DNA of 42,402 nucleotides from CAZEPJ01 sp964514105 (GCA_964514105.1 CAZEPJ010000041.1:1-42402), one strand, 5' to 3'. Positions 17,118-25,176 are shown, numbered from the stretch's first letter. A program made the numbers and translations. Notes: generated from the letters alone by a model not told the origin.

Positions 17118-18334
17118 GCAGCTCGCCGTCGCCCGTCTCCCTCGCGCTCCGAGACAGGCTCTTTCTCGGCATGCCGCTTCGGGAGTACCTCAGGAGCAAC
17201 CTCACCCCCTTCAACGCCGTCTGCGCGGCCATCCTCGCAGTGGGACTGCCGGTGATGGCCTATCGGATCCTCTACGGCCTGGGTTCGTCGACGAACCTCT
17301 CGGACACGAACCCCTGGGGCATCTGGATCGGATTCGATATGATCACCGGGGTGGCCATGGCCGCCGGCGGCTTCGTCATGGGGACCGCCGTCCACCTGTT
17401 CGGCCAGAAGGAGTACCGCATCTTCGTGCGGCCGGCCATCCTCACCGGATTCCTGGGCTATCTCTTCGCCGTGGTCGGGCTAATCTTCGACCTGGGCCGG
17501 TACTATCGCCTCCCCTATCCCATGTTCGTCTCCCTCGGGGTCAACTCCATCCTGTTCCTCGTGGCGTGGCACGTGGCCCTGTACCTCTCCTGCCAGTTCG
17601 TCGAGTGGTGTCCGGCCATCTTCGAGTGGTTGAACATGAAGAAGCTCAGGCGGTTCTTCTTCCGAATGACCATCGGCGCCACGGTCTTCGGGGTGATCCT
17701 CTCCACCCTGCATCAATCCGCCCTGGGGACCCTGTTCATCCTCATGCCGACCAAGCTCCATCCCCTGTGGTATTCGTCCTATATCCCCGTCTTCTTCTTC
17801 GTCTCGGCCATCATCGCCGGGATCTCCATGGTGATCGTGGAGAGCAGCCTCTCCCACCGCTACTTCCACCACCAGGTCGCTCACATGGACCAGGCCCAGT
17901 TTGACCGGCTCACCGTGGGGCTGGGCAAGGCGGCTTCCATCATCCTCTTCACCTACTTTGTCCTCAAACTGATCGGGGTGGCCCACGGGGACAATTGGAA
18001 GTATCTCGCCACCCCGTACGGCCGCTGGTTCCTCGTGGAGATCCTGGGGTTCGTTCTGCTGCCGGCCTTCCTGTACGCGTACGGGGTGCGCACTCGCAGC
18101 GCCCGATGGGTCAGGGGAACCAGCGTCCTGACCGTGGTCGGCGTTGCCCTGAACCGCATCAACCACACATTGGTCGCCTTCAACTGGAATGCAGCCGAAC
18201 GGTACTTCCCCCACTGGATGGAGGTGGTCATCACGATCAGCATCATCACCATCGGGATCCTCACCTTCCGATGGATCGTCAACCGGATGCCCATACTCTA
18301 TGAACATCCGGGGTTCCCCGCCGAACCCCATTGA
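17114..18334 (+). CDS. hmcC: HmcC, NrfD/PsrC-type membrane subunit
   Basis: A 406-aa polytopic membrane protein of the NrfD family, with about ten hydrophobic segments (for example AVCAAILAVGLPVMAYRILY, ILTGFLGYLFAVVGLIFDLG and SILFLVAWHVALYL). Landmarks such as NPWGIWIGFDMITGVAMAAG and SSYIPVFFFVSAIIAGISM fit the family, which binds quinone and no cofactor of its own. It forms a module with HmcB and probably links the periplasmic cytochrome to the quinone pool. It starts inside the end of hmcB. After its stop, 43 bases precede the first receiver gene on the same strand, so the regulatory genes may be co-transcribed. Confidence 0.9.
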   Translation: MSSSPSPVSLALRDRLFLGMPLREYLRSNLTPFNAVCAAILAVGLPVMAYRILYGLGSSTNLSDTNPWGIWIGFDMITGVAMAAGGFVMGTAVHLFGQKEYRIFVRPAILTGFLGYLFAVVGLIFDLGRYYRLPYPMFVSLGVNSILFLVAWHVALYLSCQFVEWCPAIFEWLNMKKLRRFFFRMTIGATVFGVILSTLHQSALGTLFILMPTKLHPLWYSSYIPVFFFVSAIIAGISMVIVESSLSHRYFHHQVAHMDQAQFDRLTVGLGKAASIILFTYFVLKLIGVAHGDNWKYLATPYGRWFLVEILGFVLLPAFLYAYGVRTRSARWVRGTSVLTVVGVALNRINHTLVAFNWNAAERYFPHWMEVVITISIITIGILTFRWIVNRMPILYEHPGFPAEPH

Positions 18335-18377
18335 GGCTCGGTCCCATGAACGGACGGTGGATGCGGAGGGGCGAATC

Positions 18378-18896
18378 ATGACGGAGACCAAGACCATCCT
18401 CGTGGTGGAGGATGAACTGGACGTGCAGCTCTACCTCAAGACGGTCCTCGAGGAGGCGGGCTTCGAGGTGGTGACGGCCAACAACGGCAAGCAGGCCCTG
18501 GACCGCATCCAGGAAAGGCGCCCGGACCTCATCTCCCTGGACCTGGAGATGCCTCAGATGCGGGGGGTAAAGCTCCTGGCGTACCTTCAGAAGAACCGCG
18601 ACTGGGCCGGCATCCCCTTCGTCATCGTGACCTCCCACGCCCGGGACGAGATCGGCCGGCGGGACCTGGAGGAGATGCGCGCGGAGAAGATCATGGTGGG
18701 CCCCCACACCTTTATCGAAAAGCCCATCGTGCCCAGCGAATACGTGGGGAGGATCCGGGCCGCCCTGCGCGCCATGCCGGAGGGCGCCGGTGCCACCGCG
18801 GAGGAAGGAGAGATCCTGCGCAGGCGGATCCTGGAGCGTCTCGACGGGGCGACACCGGATCAGCTGAGGGCGGTCCTGCGTGTCTTGGGCGGATGA
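18378..18896 (+). CDS. stand-alone response regulator receiver, Rrf1-like
   Basis: A 172-aa receiver protein with no DNA-binding output. The acidic pair is in VVEDELD, the phosphoacceptor in ISLDLEMPQM, the conserved Thr in VIVTSHA and the Lys in FIEKPI. A C-terminal helical tail (about 40 residues, ending LRAVLRVLGG) follows. GGAGGGG lies seven bases before the ATG. In Desulfovibrio the hmc operon is followed by the receiver gene rrf1, and this gene has the same place. It may hand phosphate to a partner or bind the kinase encoded three genes downstream. Confidence 0.85.
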   Translation: MTETKTILVVEDELDVQLYLKTVLEEAGFEVVTANNGKQALDRIQERRPDLISLDLEMPQMRGVKLLAYLQKNRDWAGIPFVIVTSHARDEIGRRDLEEMRAEKIMVGPHTFIEKPIVPSEYVGRIRAALRAMPEGAGATAEEGEILRRRILERLDGATPDQLRAVLRVLGG

Positions 18897-18914
18897 GGGC
18901 GGAGGCGGGCGGCC

Positions 18915-19349
18915 ATGGCACCCAAGCGGTTGACGGTCCTGGTGGTGGACGACGAGCCCGATGTGGTGACGTACCTGTGCACACTGCTGAAGGAGAACGG
19001 CTTCGCCACGGTCCCGGCCGAGGACGCGGCGTCGGGAATGGCCCGCGCCCGGGAGTTTCACCCGGATCTCGTCTGCCTGGACATCCTCATGCCCGACAAG
19101 TCGGGGGTGCTCATGTACCAGGAGCTGAAGACGGACCCCTCGCTCCGGTCCATTCCCGTGCTCATCGTGACGGGTTTTCGCATGAAAGACCGGCCCATGG
19201 TGGAGTTCCGGGCCCTCCTGGAGGGGAAGGGGCTGCCCTCCCCCGCCGGGTACATCGAGAAGCCCATGGACCGGGACCTCTTCCTGCGGATGGTCAACGG
19301 CATCGTCGATGGGGGCGGGCCGGCGACCCTCGATCGCAGCGCGCGCTAA
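18915..19349 (+). CDS. stand-alone response regulator receiver (second)
   Basis: A 144-aa single-domain receiver: VVDDEPDVVTYL (acidic pocket), VCLDILMPDK (phosphoacceptor Asp), IVTGF (Thr) and YIEKPMDRD (Lys). The stretch between Thr and Lys is longer than in CheY, with VEFRALLEGKGLPSP inserted. It is clearly a paralogue of the next gene (shared DDEPDVVT, EKP and DR elements), so a tandem duplication is likely. It lies 18 bases after the first receiver gene. Confidence 0.86.
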   Translation: MAPKRLTVLVVDDEPDVVTYLCTLLKENGFATVPAEDAASGMARAREFHPDLVCLDILMPDKSGVLMYQELKTDPSLRSIPVLIVTGFRMKDRPMVEFRALLEGKGLPSPAGYIEKPMDRDLFLRMVNGIVDGGGPATLDRSAR

Positions 19350-19361
19350 GGAGGGCGACCC

Positions 19362-19775
19362 ATGAAAACCAAGAAGATCATGGTGATCGACGATGAGCCC
19401 GATGTGGTGACCTTCCTCACGACGCTCCTGGAGGAGAGCGGGTACGACACGGCCTCGGCGGGCGACGGAGTGGCAGGCCTGGAGAAGATCCGCGAAGATC
19501 CCCCGGATCTCATCTGCCTGGATCTCCTGATGCCCGAGAAGACCGGGATCATCCTGTACCGGGAGATCCGCAAGGACGACCGGCTCAAGGACATCCCGGT
19601 GATCATGATCACGGGTTTCGCCGCCCCGGAGTTTCCGCTCATCGACTTCAAGCGGTTCATCACCAAGAGGTCCATTCCTCCCCCGGAGGTGTTCATGGAG
19701 AAGCCCATCGACCGGCAGGCCCTCCTCAACGCCATCCGGGAGACTCTGGCGGCGCGGATCAACGACGCCCCGTAG
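19362..19775 (+). CDS. stand-alone response regulator receiver (third)
   Basis: A 137-aa single-domain receiver with MVIDDEPDVVTFLTTLL, phosphoacceptor Asp in ICLDLLMPEK, Thr in IMITGF and Lys in FMEKPIDRQ. It shares the extended Thr-Lys loop (IDFKRFITKRSIPPP) with the preceding paralogue. GGAGG with nine bases precedes the ATG. The kinase gene starts 48 bases downstream on the same strand, making kinase-receiver pairing likely. Confidence 0.86.
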   Translation: MKTKKIMVIDDEPDVVTFLTTLLEESGYDTASAGDGVAGLEKIREDPPDLICLDLLMPEKTGIILYREIRKDDRLKDIPVIMITGFAAPEFPLIDFKRFITKRSIPPPEVFMEKPIDRQALLNAIRETLAARINDAP

Positions 19776-19823
19776 GGCAGAACGGGCCTCCCAGGCGGGG
19801 GCCTGCCGCCGCGGGGTCGGTGA

Positions 19824-22157
19824 ATGGAGACGACAAGAGGAGAATCGGCAGGGCTGTGGAGGCCGCTGCCCTTCTACAGGAGCCTCGCCTTCAAGCTGGG
19901 GCTCTGTGTGGGGACCCTTACCCTCCTGTCCATCTTCGTCTTCGCCTATTTCGCCATTCAGGCCCAGCGCTCGCAGCTCCAAGATCACATGGCCGGCGAC
20001 GCCCTGTGGCTCAGTGACACCCTCACGGATATCCTGAAGACCAGCATGTGGAAGGGCGATGTGGAGGGGATCGATCGCGTCGTGCAGACCGCAGGACGGC
20101 AGAGGGGGATCTCCCAGGTTCGAATCGTCAACCATGCCGGAGAGGTCCGTTTCGCCACGGAGCCGGGCACCCGAGGCAGCCGAATCGATCCGGGGGAGGC
20201 GGCCTGCTCGGTCTGCCACAGGGAGGGGCGTCCCATCAGCGAGGTGGGGGCGAGCGAGCGCATCCGGGTGCACCGATCCCCCGAGGGCCACCGGATCCTG
20301 GGTCTCGTGACCCCCCTGTACAACGAGAAGGGATGCGTCAGCGCGGAGTGTCACCCGGGAAGGGAAGGGGAGCGGGTATTGGGGATCCTGGACGTGGGGT
20401 TCAGCCTTGGGGAGTCGGACAGGGCCGTTGCCGACGCCGTGGGCAAGACCATCCTCTTCGCCCTAACGCTATTCGTCGGCATCGCCGGATTGCTCGTGCT
20501 CGCCCAGGTGCGATTCGTGGTCCGGCCCGTTCACAGGCTGCTGGAGGCCATCCAGAGGATCTCGGTCGGCGACTACGGGAAGCGTCTCGAGATGGGCTCC
20601 CGCGATGAGGTGGGAGCGCTGGCCGTCGCCTTCAACCTCATGAGGGAGCATATCCGGGACCGGGAGAGGCAGCTGGAGGGGAGCAGGCGGGAGTTCCAGA
20701 CGCTGTTCCAGAACGTCCCGACCTATGTCGCGGTGGTCAACCGGGCCTACCAGATCGTCGAGACCAACCGGAACTTCACGAAGACGTTCGGACAGGGGAT
20801 CGGAGAGGCTTGTTTCCGGGCCTACAAGGGGCGTGACGAGAAATGCGAGGACTGCCCGGTGGAGAGGACCTTTGAGGACGGGACTCCCCATCGAAGCGAG
20901 GAAGTGGGAGTCACGCAGACCGGCGAAGCCATCCACTATCTGGTGCACACGGCCCCGGTGCGGGACCCCGAGGGCAACGTCCAGTACGCCATCGAGATGT
21001 CCGTGGATCTGCGGGAGACCAAACGGCTGGAGAAGGAACTCCGGGTGAGTCAGGGTTTCGTGAACAACCTCATCGAGAATTCGATCCACGGCATCGTGGC
21101 CGTGGACGATGCGGCTCGGGTCATCGTCTTCAACCGCTCGGCGGAGCGGATTCTGGGGTACGAGGCCGGGGAGATCCTGGGGATCCGGGAGTTGGAGCGG
21201 GTCTTTCCCCGGGAGTTCGCCCGCCTGATCCAGCCGGCCCTGGGGCAGAAGGGCGAGGTGGGGGACCTTCGGGCCGTGGCCCAGGAGACCTGGCTGCTGG
21301 ACAAGGGTGGAACGCAGGTCCCTGTGCGCTTCACGGCCGCGGCCCTGGCCGAGGGTGGGAGCATCATCGGTGCAGTGGGTTTTTTCCAGGACCTGCGGCC
21401 CATCAAGGCCTTGGAGCAGGAGAAACAACAGGCCGAGAGGCTGGCCGTCGTCGGGCAGACCGTGGCCGCCCTGGCCCACGGCATCAAGAACATTATCACG
21501 GGTCTGGAGGGCGGGGTCTACGTCATGGAGACGGCCATGAAGCGCCGGGACGACGCCTTGATCCAGAAGGGGTGGGAGATGCTGGAGCGCAACATCGGCA
21601 AGATCTCCAACCAGATCAAAGACCTCTTGAGCTACTCCAAGGTCAGGGCGGCGGACAGGACCAGGGTCGACCCCAACGCCCTGGCGGAGGAGGTGGCGAC
21701 CCTCTTCCGGGAGAAGGCTCGGCTGTCGGGCATCGACCTGGTGACGGACCTCGATCCGGCCATGGAGAGGGCCTCCCTGGATCCCAAGGCCATGCACACC
21801 TGCCTGGCGAACCTTTTGTCCAACGCCCTGGATGCGTGCGCCGAGGATGACGAGAAGAAAGGGCATCGGATCATCCTTCGCACCCGCAAGGAGGAGGAGG
21901 GCTCCGTGACCTTCGAGGTCGAGGACGACGGCACCGGCATGGACGAGGCGGTCCGGGAGCGTCTCTTCACCAACTTCTTCTCCACCAAGGGCACCAAGGG
22001 GACCGGCCTGGGCCTCATGGTCACCCATAAGCTCGTCCATGAACACGGCGGACGCGTATCGGTGCAGAGCGAACCCGGCCGCGGATCGACCTTCCGTATC
22101 ACCATCCCCCGGGGGGAGGCGGATACACCCGTGGAGGCCTCGCCTTCGCCCACCTGA
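19824..22157 (+). CDS. membrane sensor histidine kinase with periplasmic c-type heme motifs
   Basis: A 777-aa kinase. TM1 is about residues 25-46 and TM2 about 208-228. The periplasmic loop between them carries CSVCH (128-132) and CVSAECH (171-177), a CxxCH and a CX4CH heme c motif. A HAMP segment, two PAS domains (about 295-395 and 410-530), a phosphoacceptor H552 in ALAHGIKNIITGL, an N box LANLLSNALDAC and G boxes EDDGTGMD and GTKGTGLGLMV follow. The first PAS has C330-x10-C341-x2-C344-P. The start ATG has no strong ribosome-binding site. The design fits a sensor of periplasmic redox state or a heme ligand, tied to the cytochrome operon just upstream. Convergent with the nnrD-like gene. Confidence 0.9.
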   Translation: METTRGESAGLWRPLPFYRSLAFKLGLCVGTLTLLSIFVFAYFAIQAQRSQLQDHMAGDALWLSDTLTDILKTSMWKGDVEGIDRVVQTAGRQRGISQVRIVNHAGEVRFATEPGTRGSRIDPGEAACSVCHREGRPISEVGASERIRVHRSPEGHRILGLVTPLYNEKGCVSAECHPGREGERVLGILDVGFSLGESDRAVADAVGKTILFALTLFVGIAGLLVLAQVRFVVRPVHRLLEAIQRISVGDYGKRLEMGSRDEVGALAVAFNLMREHIRDRERQLEGSRREFQTLFQNVPTYVAVVNRAYQIVETNRNFTKTFGQGIGEACFRAYKGRDEKCEDCPVERTFEDGTPHRSEEVGVTQTGEAIHYLVHTAPVRDPEGNVQYAIEMSVDLRETKRLEKELRVSQGFVNNLIENSIHGIVAVDDAARVIVFNRSAERILGYEAGEILGIRELERVFPREFARLIQPALGQKGEVGDLRAVAQETWLLDKGGTQVPVRFTAAALAEGGSIIGAVGFFQDLRPIKALEQEKQQAERLAVVGQTVAALAHGIKNIITGLEGGVYVMETAMKRRDDALIQKGWEMLERNIGKISNQIKDLLSYSKVRAADRTRVDPNALAEEVATLFREKARLSGIDLVTDLDPAMERASLDPKAMHTCLANLLSNALDACAEDDEKKGHRIILRTRKEEEGSVTFEVEDDGTGMDEAVRERLFTNFFSTKGTKGTGLGLMVTHKLVHEHGGRVSVQSEPGRGSTFRITIPRGEADTPVEASPSPT

Positions 22158-22185
22158 GCGCATCGTTCCGGCAAGACCGCTCTTC

Positions 22186-23061
22186 TCACGACCTTCTCTT
22201 GGCCTGCTGGGACAGAACGCTCTCCACCGCCTTGGGGATGTGCCGGATGATCTCCCCGACCTGGGTGGCCGGGGTCGGCCTGGCGTAATGGCCGGCCAGG
22301 CGATTGGCGCGGGCAGCGAGCAGTGCGGCACGGCCGACCTCCATGCCCGATGCGATGAGGGCCGCCGTGATGCCGGTCAAGGTGTCACCCGTGCCACCGA
22401 TGGCCTCCAGGACCTCCTCGCTTGGGCCGTCGACCGTCGCCTGGATGCCGTCGCGGGTGGCCACGTAGTCCCGTGCTCCCTTGACCAGCAGGTGGCGCGC
22501 GGCGTTTTCGTAGGCATAGGCCCGGCGGATCAGGTCAGGTACCCTGTTCTCCTCGTGGAGGATAAAGCCGCGAGTGTAGAACGGGTGGGGGGCCATCTCG
22601 TCCGCCAGGAAGGCCAGTTCTCCCACATCGGGGGTGAACAGGTCGTAGTCGCGGGCCTGGCCGCTCATCTTGGCCGCGTACATGAACCCGGCGTCGGCGA
22701 TGAGGATGGGCGGGGAAGGCCTCCGGCCCAGGGCGAGCAGGATGCGGTTGTGCCAGTCCACATCGGGCAGGAGGTAGTGGAAGGCGAGGACCTCGAAGTC
22801 GGATCGGGGGAGTTGCTCCACGAGATGGGCGTAGAGGCGCTGGCTTCCCCGGCCCGGGCCGGTATCGCCCACCAGGTAGGTGAACGGGGCGGGGATCCCC
22901 AGGGCCTCCGCTGTCCGAACCGCCGCGGCCAGCAGGGCGGGCGTCCCACGGTTCACTGGGGTCCACCTGTCCCGGACGCCTACACAATCGCCCTCCAACC
23001 GGGCGACCCCGGAGACCAGAGGGAAACCGTCGTCCGGGACGGTTCCGATCACCGCGAGCAC
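22186..23061 (-). CDS. NnrD-like (NAD(P)H-hydrate dehydratase/ribokinase-fold) protein
   Basis: A 291-aa protein with the C-terminal signature of the ADP-dependent NAD(P)H-hydrate dehydratase family: DLFTPDVGELAFL, HLLVKGARDYVATRDG and IGGTGDTLTGITAALIASG with the catalytic-type GTGD. The N-terminal third diverges from standard NnrD and no NnrE epimerase domain is attached. The GTG at 23061 (AGGAG nine to ten bases upstream) is the chosen start; GTG 23052 overlaps the previous stop as GTGA. It ends the YedE/TusA/DUF3343 gene set, so the true substrate may be another small molecule. Metabolite repair is only the family default. Confidence 0.65.
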   Translation of the reverse strand: MLAVIGTVPDDGFPLVSGVARLEGDCVGVRDRWTPVNRGTPALLAAAVRTAEALGIPAPFTYLVGDTGPGRGSQRLYAHLVEQLPRSDFEVLAFHYLLPDVDWHNRILLALGRRPSPPILIADAGFMYAAKMSGQARDYDLFTPDVGELAFLADEMAPHPFYTRGFILHEENRVPDLIRRAYAYENAARHLLVKGARDYVATRDGIQATVDGPSEEVLEAIGGTGDTLTGITAALIASGMEVGRAALLAARANRLAGHYARPTPATQVGEIIRHIPKAVESVLSQQAKRRS

Positions 23062-23594
23062 AAGCGCGTCATCTCCTCGTAGGCCAAATGCAGGGCATAC
23101 CCGCAGAGGGTATGACCGATGCTTCTGGGGCTCGGGGCGTCCGCGAGGCGTTTCCCCACCATCTCCCGGGCCAGAAAGGGGACGTCCGGGCAGCCCCCCC
23201 CCGAGACGTTCACGATGGTCCCCGTTCCCTTCTCCACCGTGAGCTTCATGTTGGCCGCCCGAACCATCAGGTGTTGACCGAAATCCTTCACATGGAAGAG
23301 GCCCACAGGCTGCAGAAGGGGACTGGTGATCGGGACGGCCTCCCTCGGCGGGACCCCTGCTTCCTGGAGCGTCCTGACGATGTTCAGTTCCTCCACCAGG
23401 GGGAACTCGATGGCCAGGTCGCAGCCCGTGCGGATCTCGGCGGGCGGCCCCACCACCCGGATACTCCATCCCCCGGCCTTCAGGGCGTTCTCCGCCCGGA
23501 TCACCTCGCTGGTGCTGTGGAAGACGAGGATCCCGCGATCCCCGGTTGGAGAAGGCTTGGCCTCCTCGGGGGCCTTTCGGTTGAAGAGTCTCAC
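23049..23594 (-). CDS. DUF3343 (putative Se/S carrier-like) protein with C-terminal extension
   Basis: A 181-aa protein. Residues about 20-85 read ILVFHSTSEVIRAENALK and GPPAEIRTGCDLAIEF, matching the DUF3343 putative selenium/sulfur carrier domain, whose Cys lies in the TGC motif. The remaining hundred residues include NVSGGGCPDVPFLAREMVG and GHTLCGYALHLAYEE, with two more cysteines; I do not recognise that part. GTG 23594 is chosen as start, ten bases after the tusA-like stop, without a strong ribosome-binding site. It overlaps the start of the nnrD-like gene, so the two are probably translationally coupled. Confidence 0.65.
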   Translation of the reverse strand: MRLFNRKAPEEAKPSPTGDRGILVFHSTSEVIRAENALKAGGWSIRVVGPPAEIRTGCDLAIEFPLVEELNIVRTLQEAGVPPREAVPITSPLLQPVGLFHVKDFGQHLMVRAANMKLTVEKGTGTIVNVSGGGCPDVPFLAREMVGKRLADAPSPRSIGHTLCGYALHLAYEEMTRLCSR

Positions 23595-23604
23595 GGAAGG
23601 CGAC

Positions 23605-23823
23605 TCACGCCTTCTCGAGGGCGATGCGGTACTCCCCAAGTTCAACGAGGATGTCTTTGACCTGCCAGCCCTGGGCACCGGCGGCTCGGATGACGTTCTC
23701 CCTCGATGTCTCCGTATCCACGATGACCATCATCTCACCCTTTCCCAACCGTTTCAGGCCCTCCAGGGTCTTGAGGACCGGTTGGGGACACGACAGGCCC
23801 CGGGCATCCACGATCTCTCCCAT
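23605..23823 (-). CDS. TusA/YedF-like sulfurtransferase (SirA family)
   Basis: A 72-aa cytoplasmic protein with the TusA signature DARGLSCPQPVLKTLEGL, containing the active-site CPxP cysteine. The rest fits the two-layer sandwich (EMMVIVDTETSRENVIRAAG, GWQVKDILVELGEYRIAL). Such proteins carry persulfide sulfur or, next to YedE transporters, are linked to selenium metabolism. ATG 23823 has GGAGG eight bases upstream; ATG 23829 is too close to the site. It lies 13 bases after yedE. Confidence 0.85.
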   Translation of the reverse strand: MGEIVDARGLSCPQPVLKTLEGLKRLGKGEMMVIVDTETSRENVIRAAGAQGWQVKDILVELGEYRIALEKA

Positions 23824-23836
23824 CTCCATACCCTCC

Positions 23837-24931
23837 TCAGGCTCTCTGTTCCCGCATGGTGAACCCAATGGCCAAACAGGATGCCAGCCCCACGACCACG
23901 GCGGCGATCCCGTAGGGACCCACGCCGGTTGGGGAACTGGCCAGTCCGAAGTTGTGGGCCAAGCCGGCGCCAACGATCATCCCCATGACGAAGACGGCGG
24001 CATCCCCATCGCCCTCCCCCGCGAGAAAGAGCTGACGGCCGGGGCATCCCCCCGCCAGGGCGAAGGCCAATCCGGCCAGGACCATGCCCCCGAAGTTCCA
24101 GAGGGACTGGGTGTGGGCCACCGGCTGCTTCTCGAAACCGGGATGGAACTGCCCAACGATCAGGTTGGTGAAAAAGGCGGCCACCAGGAGGGCGACCATC
24201 CCGGAGAAGAGATGGAGATGACGGAACAGGATGAGGTCCCGAAGGGCCCCCATGGTGCAGAAGCGGCTTCGTTGCGCCAGGAACCCGACGGCCAACCCCA
24301 CGGCCAGGGACACAAGAAGGGGGGCGTGCATGGCCCCGGGACCCTTGAGGCTGTAAAACAGGACCCCGCTGCGGTCCTTCCCTTGGATCTGGGGAAAGAT
24401 GAGGGCGAGTACGAGAAACGCGACCATGATGGCGGGAAGGACCCACCCGGCAGCCGTGGGCGTCCTTTGGGTGCGACCGAGACTGTAGCCCGTCTTGAGG
24501 AAGAGGGTGCCGATCCAGATGCCTCCGGCAAGCCCCAGCAGACCGAAGATGGCGTTCCCGTCCCCGCCCGCCAGACGCAGCACGGCCCGCCAGGGGCAAC
24601 CGAGAAAGACCAGGGCACCGATCATGGCGAAGGCCCCCAGGACGAATCTGGCGATGGGGGCGGAGCCCGCCCGCGGTCGGAACTCCCTGAAGAGGAGGGC
24701 GGCCACGAGGGAGCCCAGGACGAACCCGATGATCTCCGGCCGCATGTACTGGACCACGTCGGCCCGGTGGAGCCCGAGGGCACCGGCCATGTCACGCTCG
24801 AAGCAGGCCACGCAGACGCCCATGTTCCCGGGATTTCCCCACTTCTGCAGCAGGGGCGCGAAGACCCCGATGAATGCCCCGACCCCCACGATCCCCCATC
24901 GGCTCGCCAAGTAGTTCCTCAGTGCTGGCAT
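23837..24931 (-). CDS. yedE: YedE-family membrane transporter (putative selenium/sulfur transport)
   Basis: A 364-aa polytopic membrane protein made of two similar halves. Each half has a Cys-Pro motif followed by a GDG/GEGDGDA turn: GCPWRAVLRLAGGDGNA and GGCPGRQLFLAGEGDGDA. This is the signature of YeeE/YedE sulfur-compound transporters; members beside a TusA/YedF gene are annotated as putative selenium transporters. Further cysteines are in MGVCVACF and RSRFCTMG. A strong ribosome-binding site (AAAGGAGGAGC) precedes the ATG. It is the first gene of a four-gene minus-strand set behind a good sigma-70 promoter. Confidence 0.86.
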   Translation of the reverse strand: MPALRNYLASRWGIVGVGAFIGVFAPLLQKWGNPGNMGVCVACFERDMAGALGLHRADVVQYMRPEIIGFVLGSLVAALLFREFRPRAGSAPIARFVLGAFAMIGALVFLGCPWRAVLRLAGGDGNAIFGLLGLAGGIWIGTLFLKTGYSLGRTQRTPTAAGWVLPAIMVAFLVLALIFPQIQGKDRSGVLFYSLKGPGAMHAPLLVSLAVGLAVGFLAQRSRFCTMGALRDLILFRHLHLFSGMVALLVAAFFTNLIVGQFHPGFEKQPVAHTQSLWNFGGMVLAGLAFALAGGCPGRQLFLAGEGDGDAAVFVMGMIVGAGLAHNFGLASSPTGVGPYGIAAVVVGLASCLAIGFTMREQRA

Positions 24932-24981
24932 CTTGCTCCTCCTTTACCCGCGGTATGCCCCCATCCCCATATCCGTTGAAT

Positions 24982-24996
24982 CGCGGCTTTGCCGCG
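24982..24996 (-). promoter_or_regulatory. hairpin in the yedE leader
   Basis: CGCGGC, three bases, GCCGCG is a perfect 6-bp stem inside the predicted 80-base 5' leader of yedE. It could tune translation or mRNA stability, or bind a protein as DNA. It is not followed by a T tract, so it is not a terminator. Confidence 0.35.
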
Positions 24997-25017
24997 CTGT
25001 GTGTTGAGCGGTGGCAT

Positions 25018-25045
25018 TTTATATCACAGAATCAAATACAATCAA
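25018..25045 (-). promoter_or_regulatory. sigma-70 promoter of the yedE operon
   Basis: On the minus strand, TTGATT (25045-25040), 16 bases, TATAAA (25023-25018) is a good match to the -35/-10 consensus. It lies in an AT-rich stretch (about 25015-25070) that stands out in this GC-rich DNA. Transcription would start near 25011, leaving an 80-base leader before yedE. Confidence 0.62.
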
Positions 25046-25071
25046 TTCATTTTTTCGATGGTTCTGATCTG

Positions 25072-25099
25072 TTGCAAGACCGCGACATCCTGGTACACT
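25072..25099 (+). promoter_or_regulatory. candidate sigma-70 promoter of the second activator gene
   Basis: TTGCAA, 16 bases, TACACT matches -35 and -10 at four of six positions each. The start point would be near 25106, about 70 bases before the activator's start codon. It is back to back with the yedE promoter. Confidence 0.42.
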
Positions 25100-25176
25100 G
25101 GGAAACGAAAGGAAGACGACGGTGCCGAATGCATGGACGGCCACCGTGGAGCGGTCCACCCAGGGTGGGGGAGGGG

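Noticed and set aside
18279..20354. 691-codon minus-strand open frame
   Set aside because: Antisense to the three receivers and the kinase start; no domain and typical low-complexity composition of a shadow frame.
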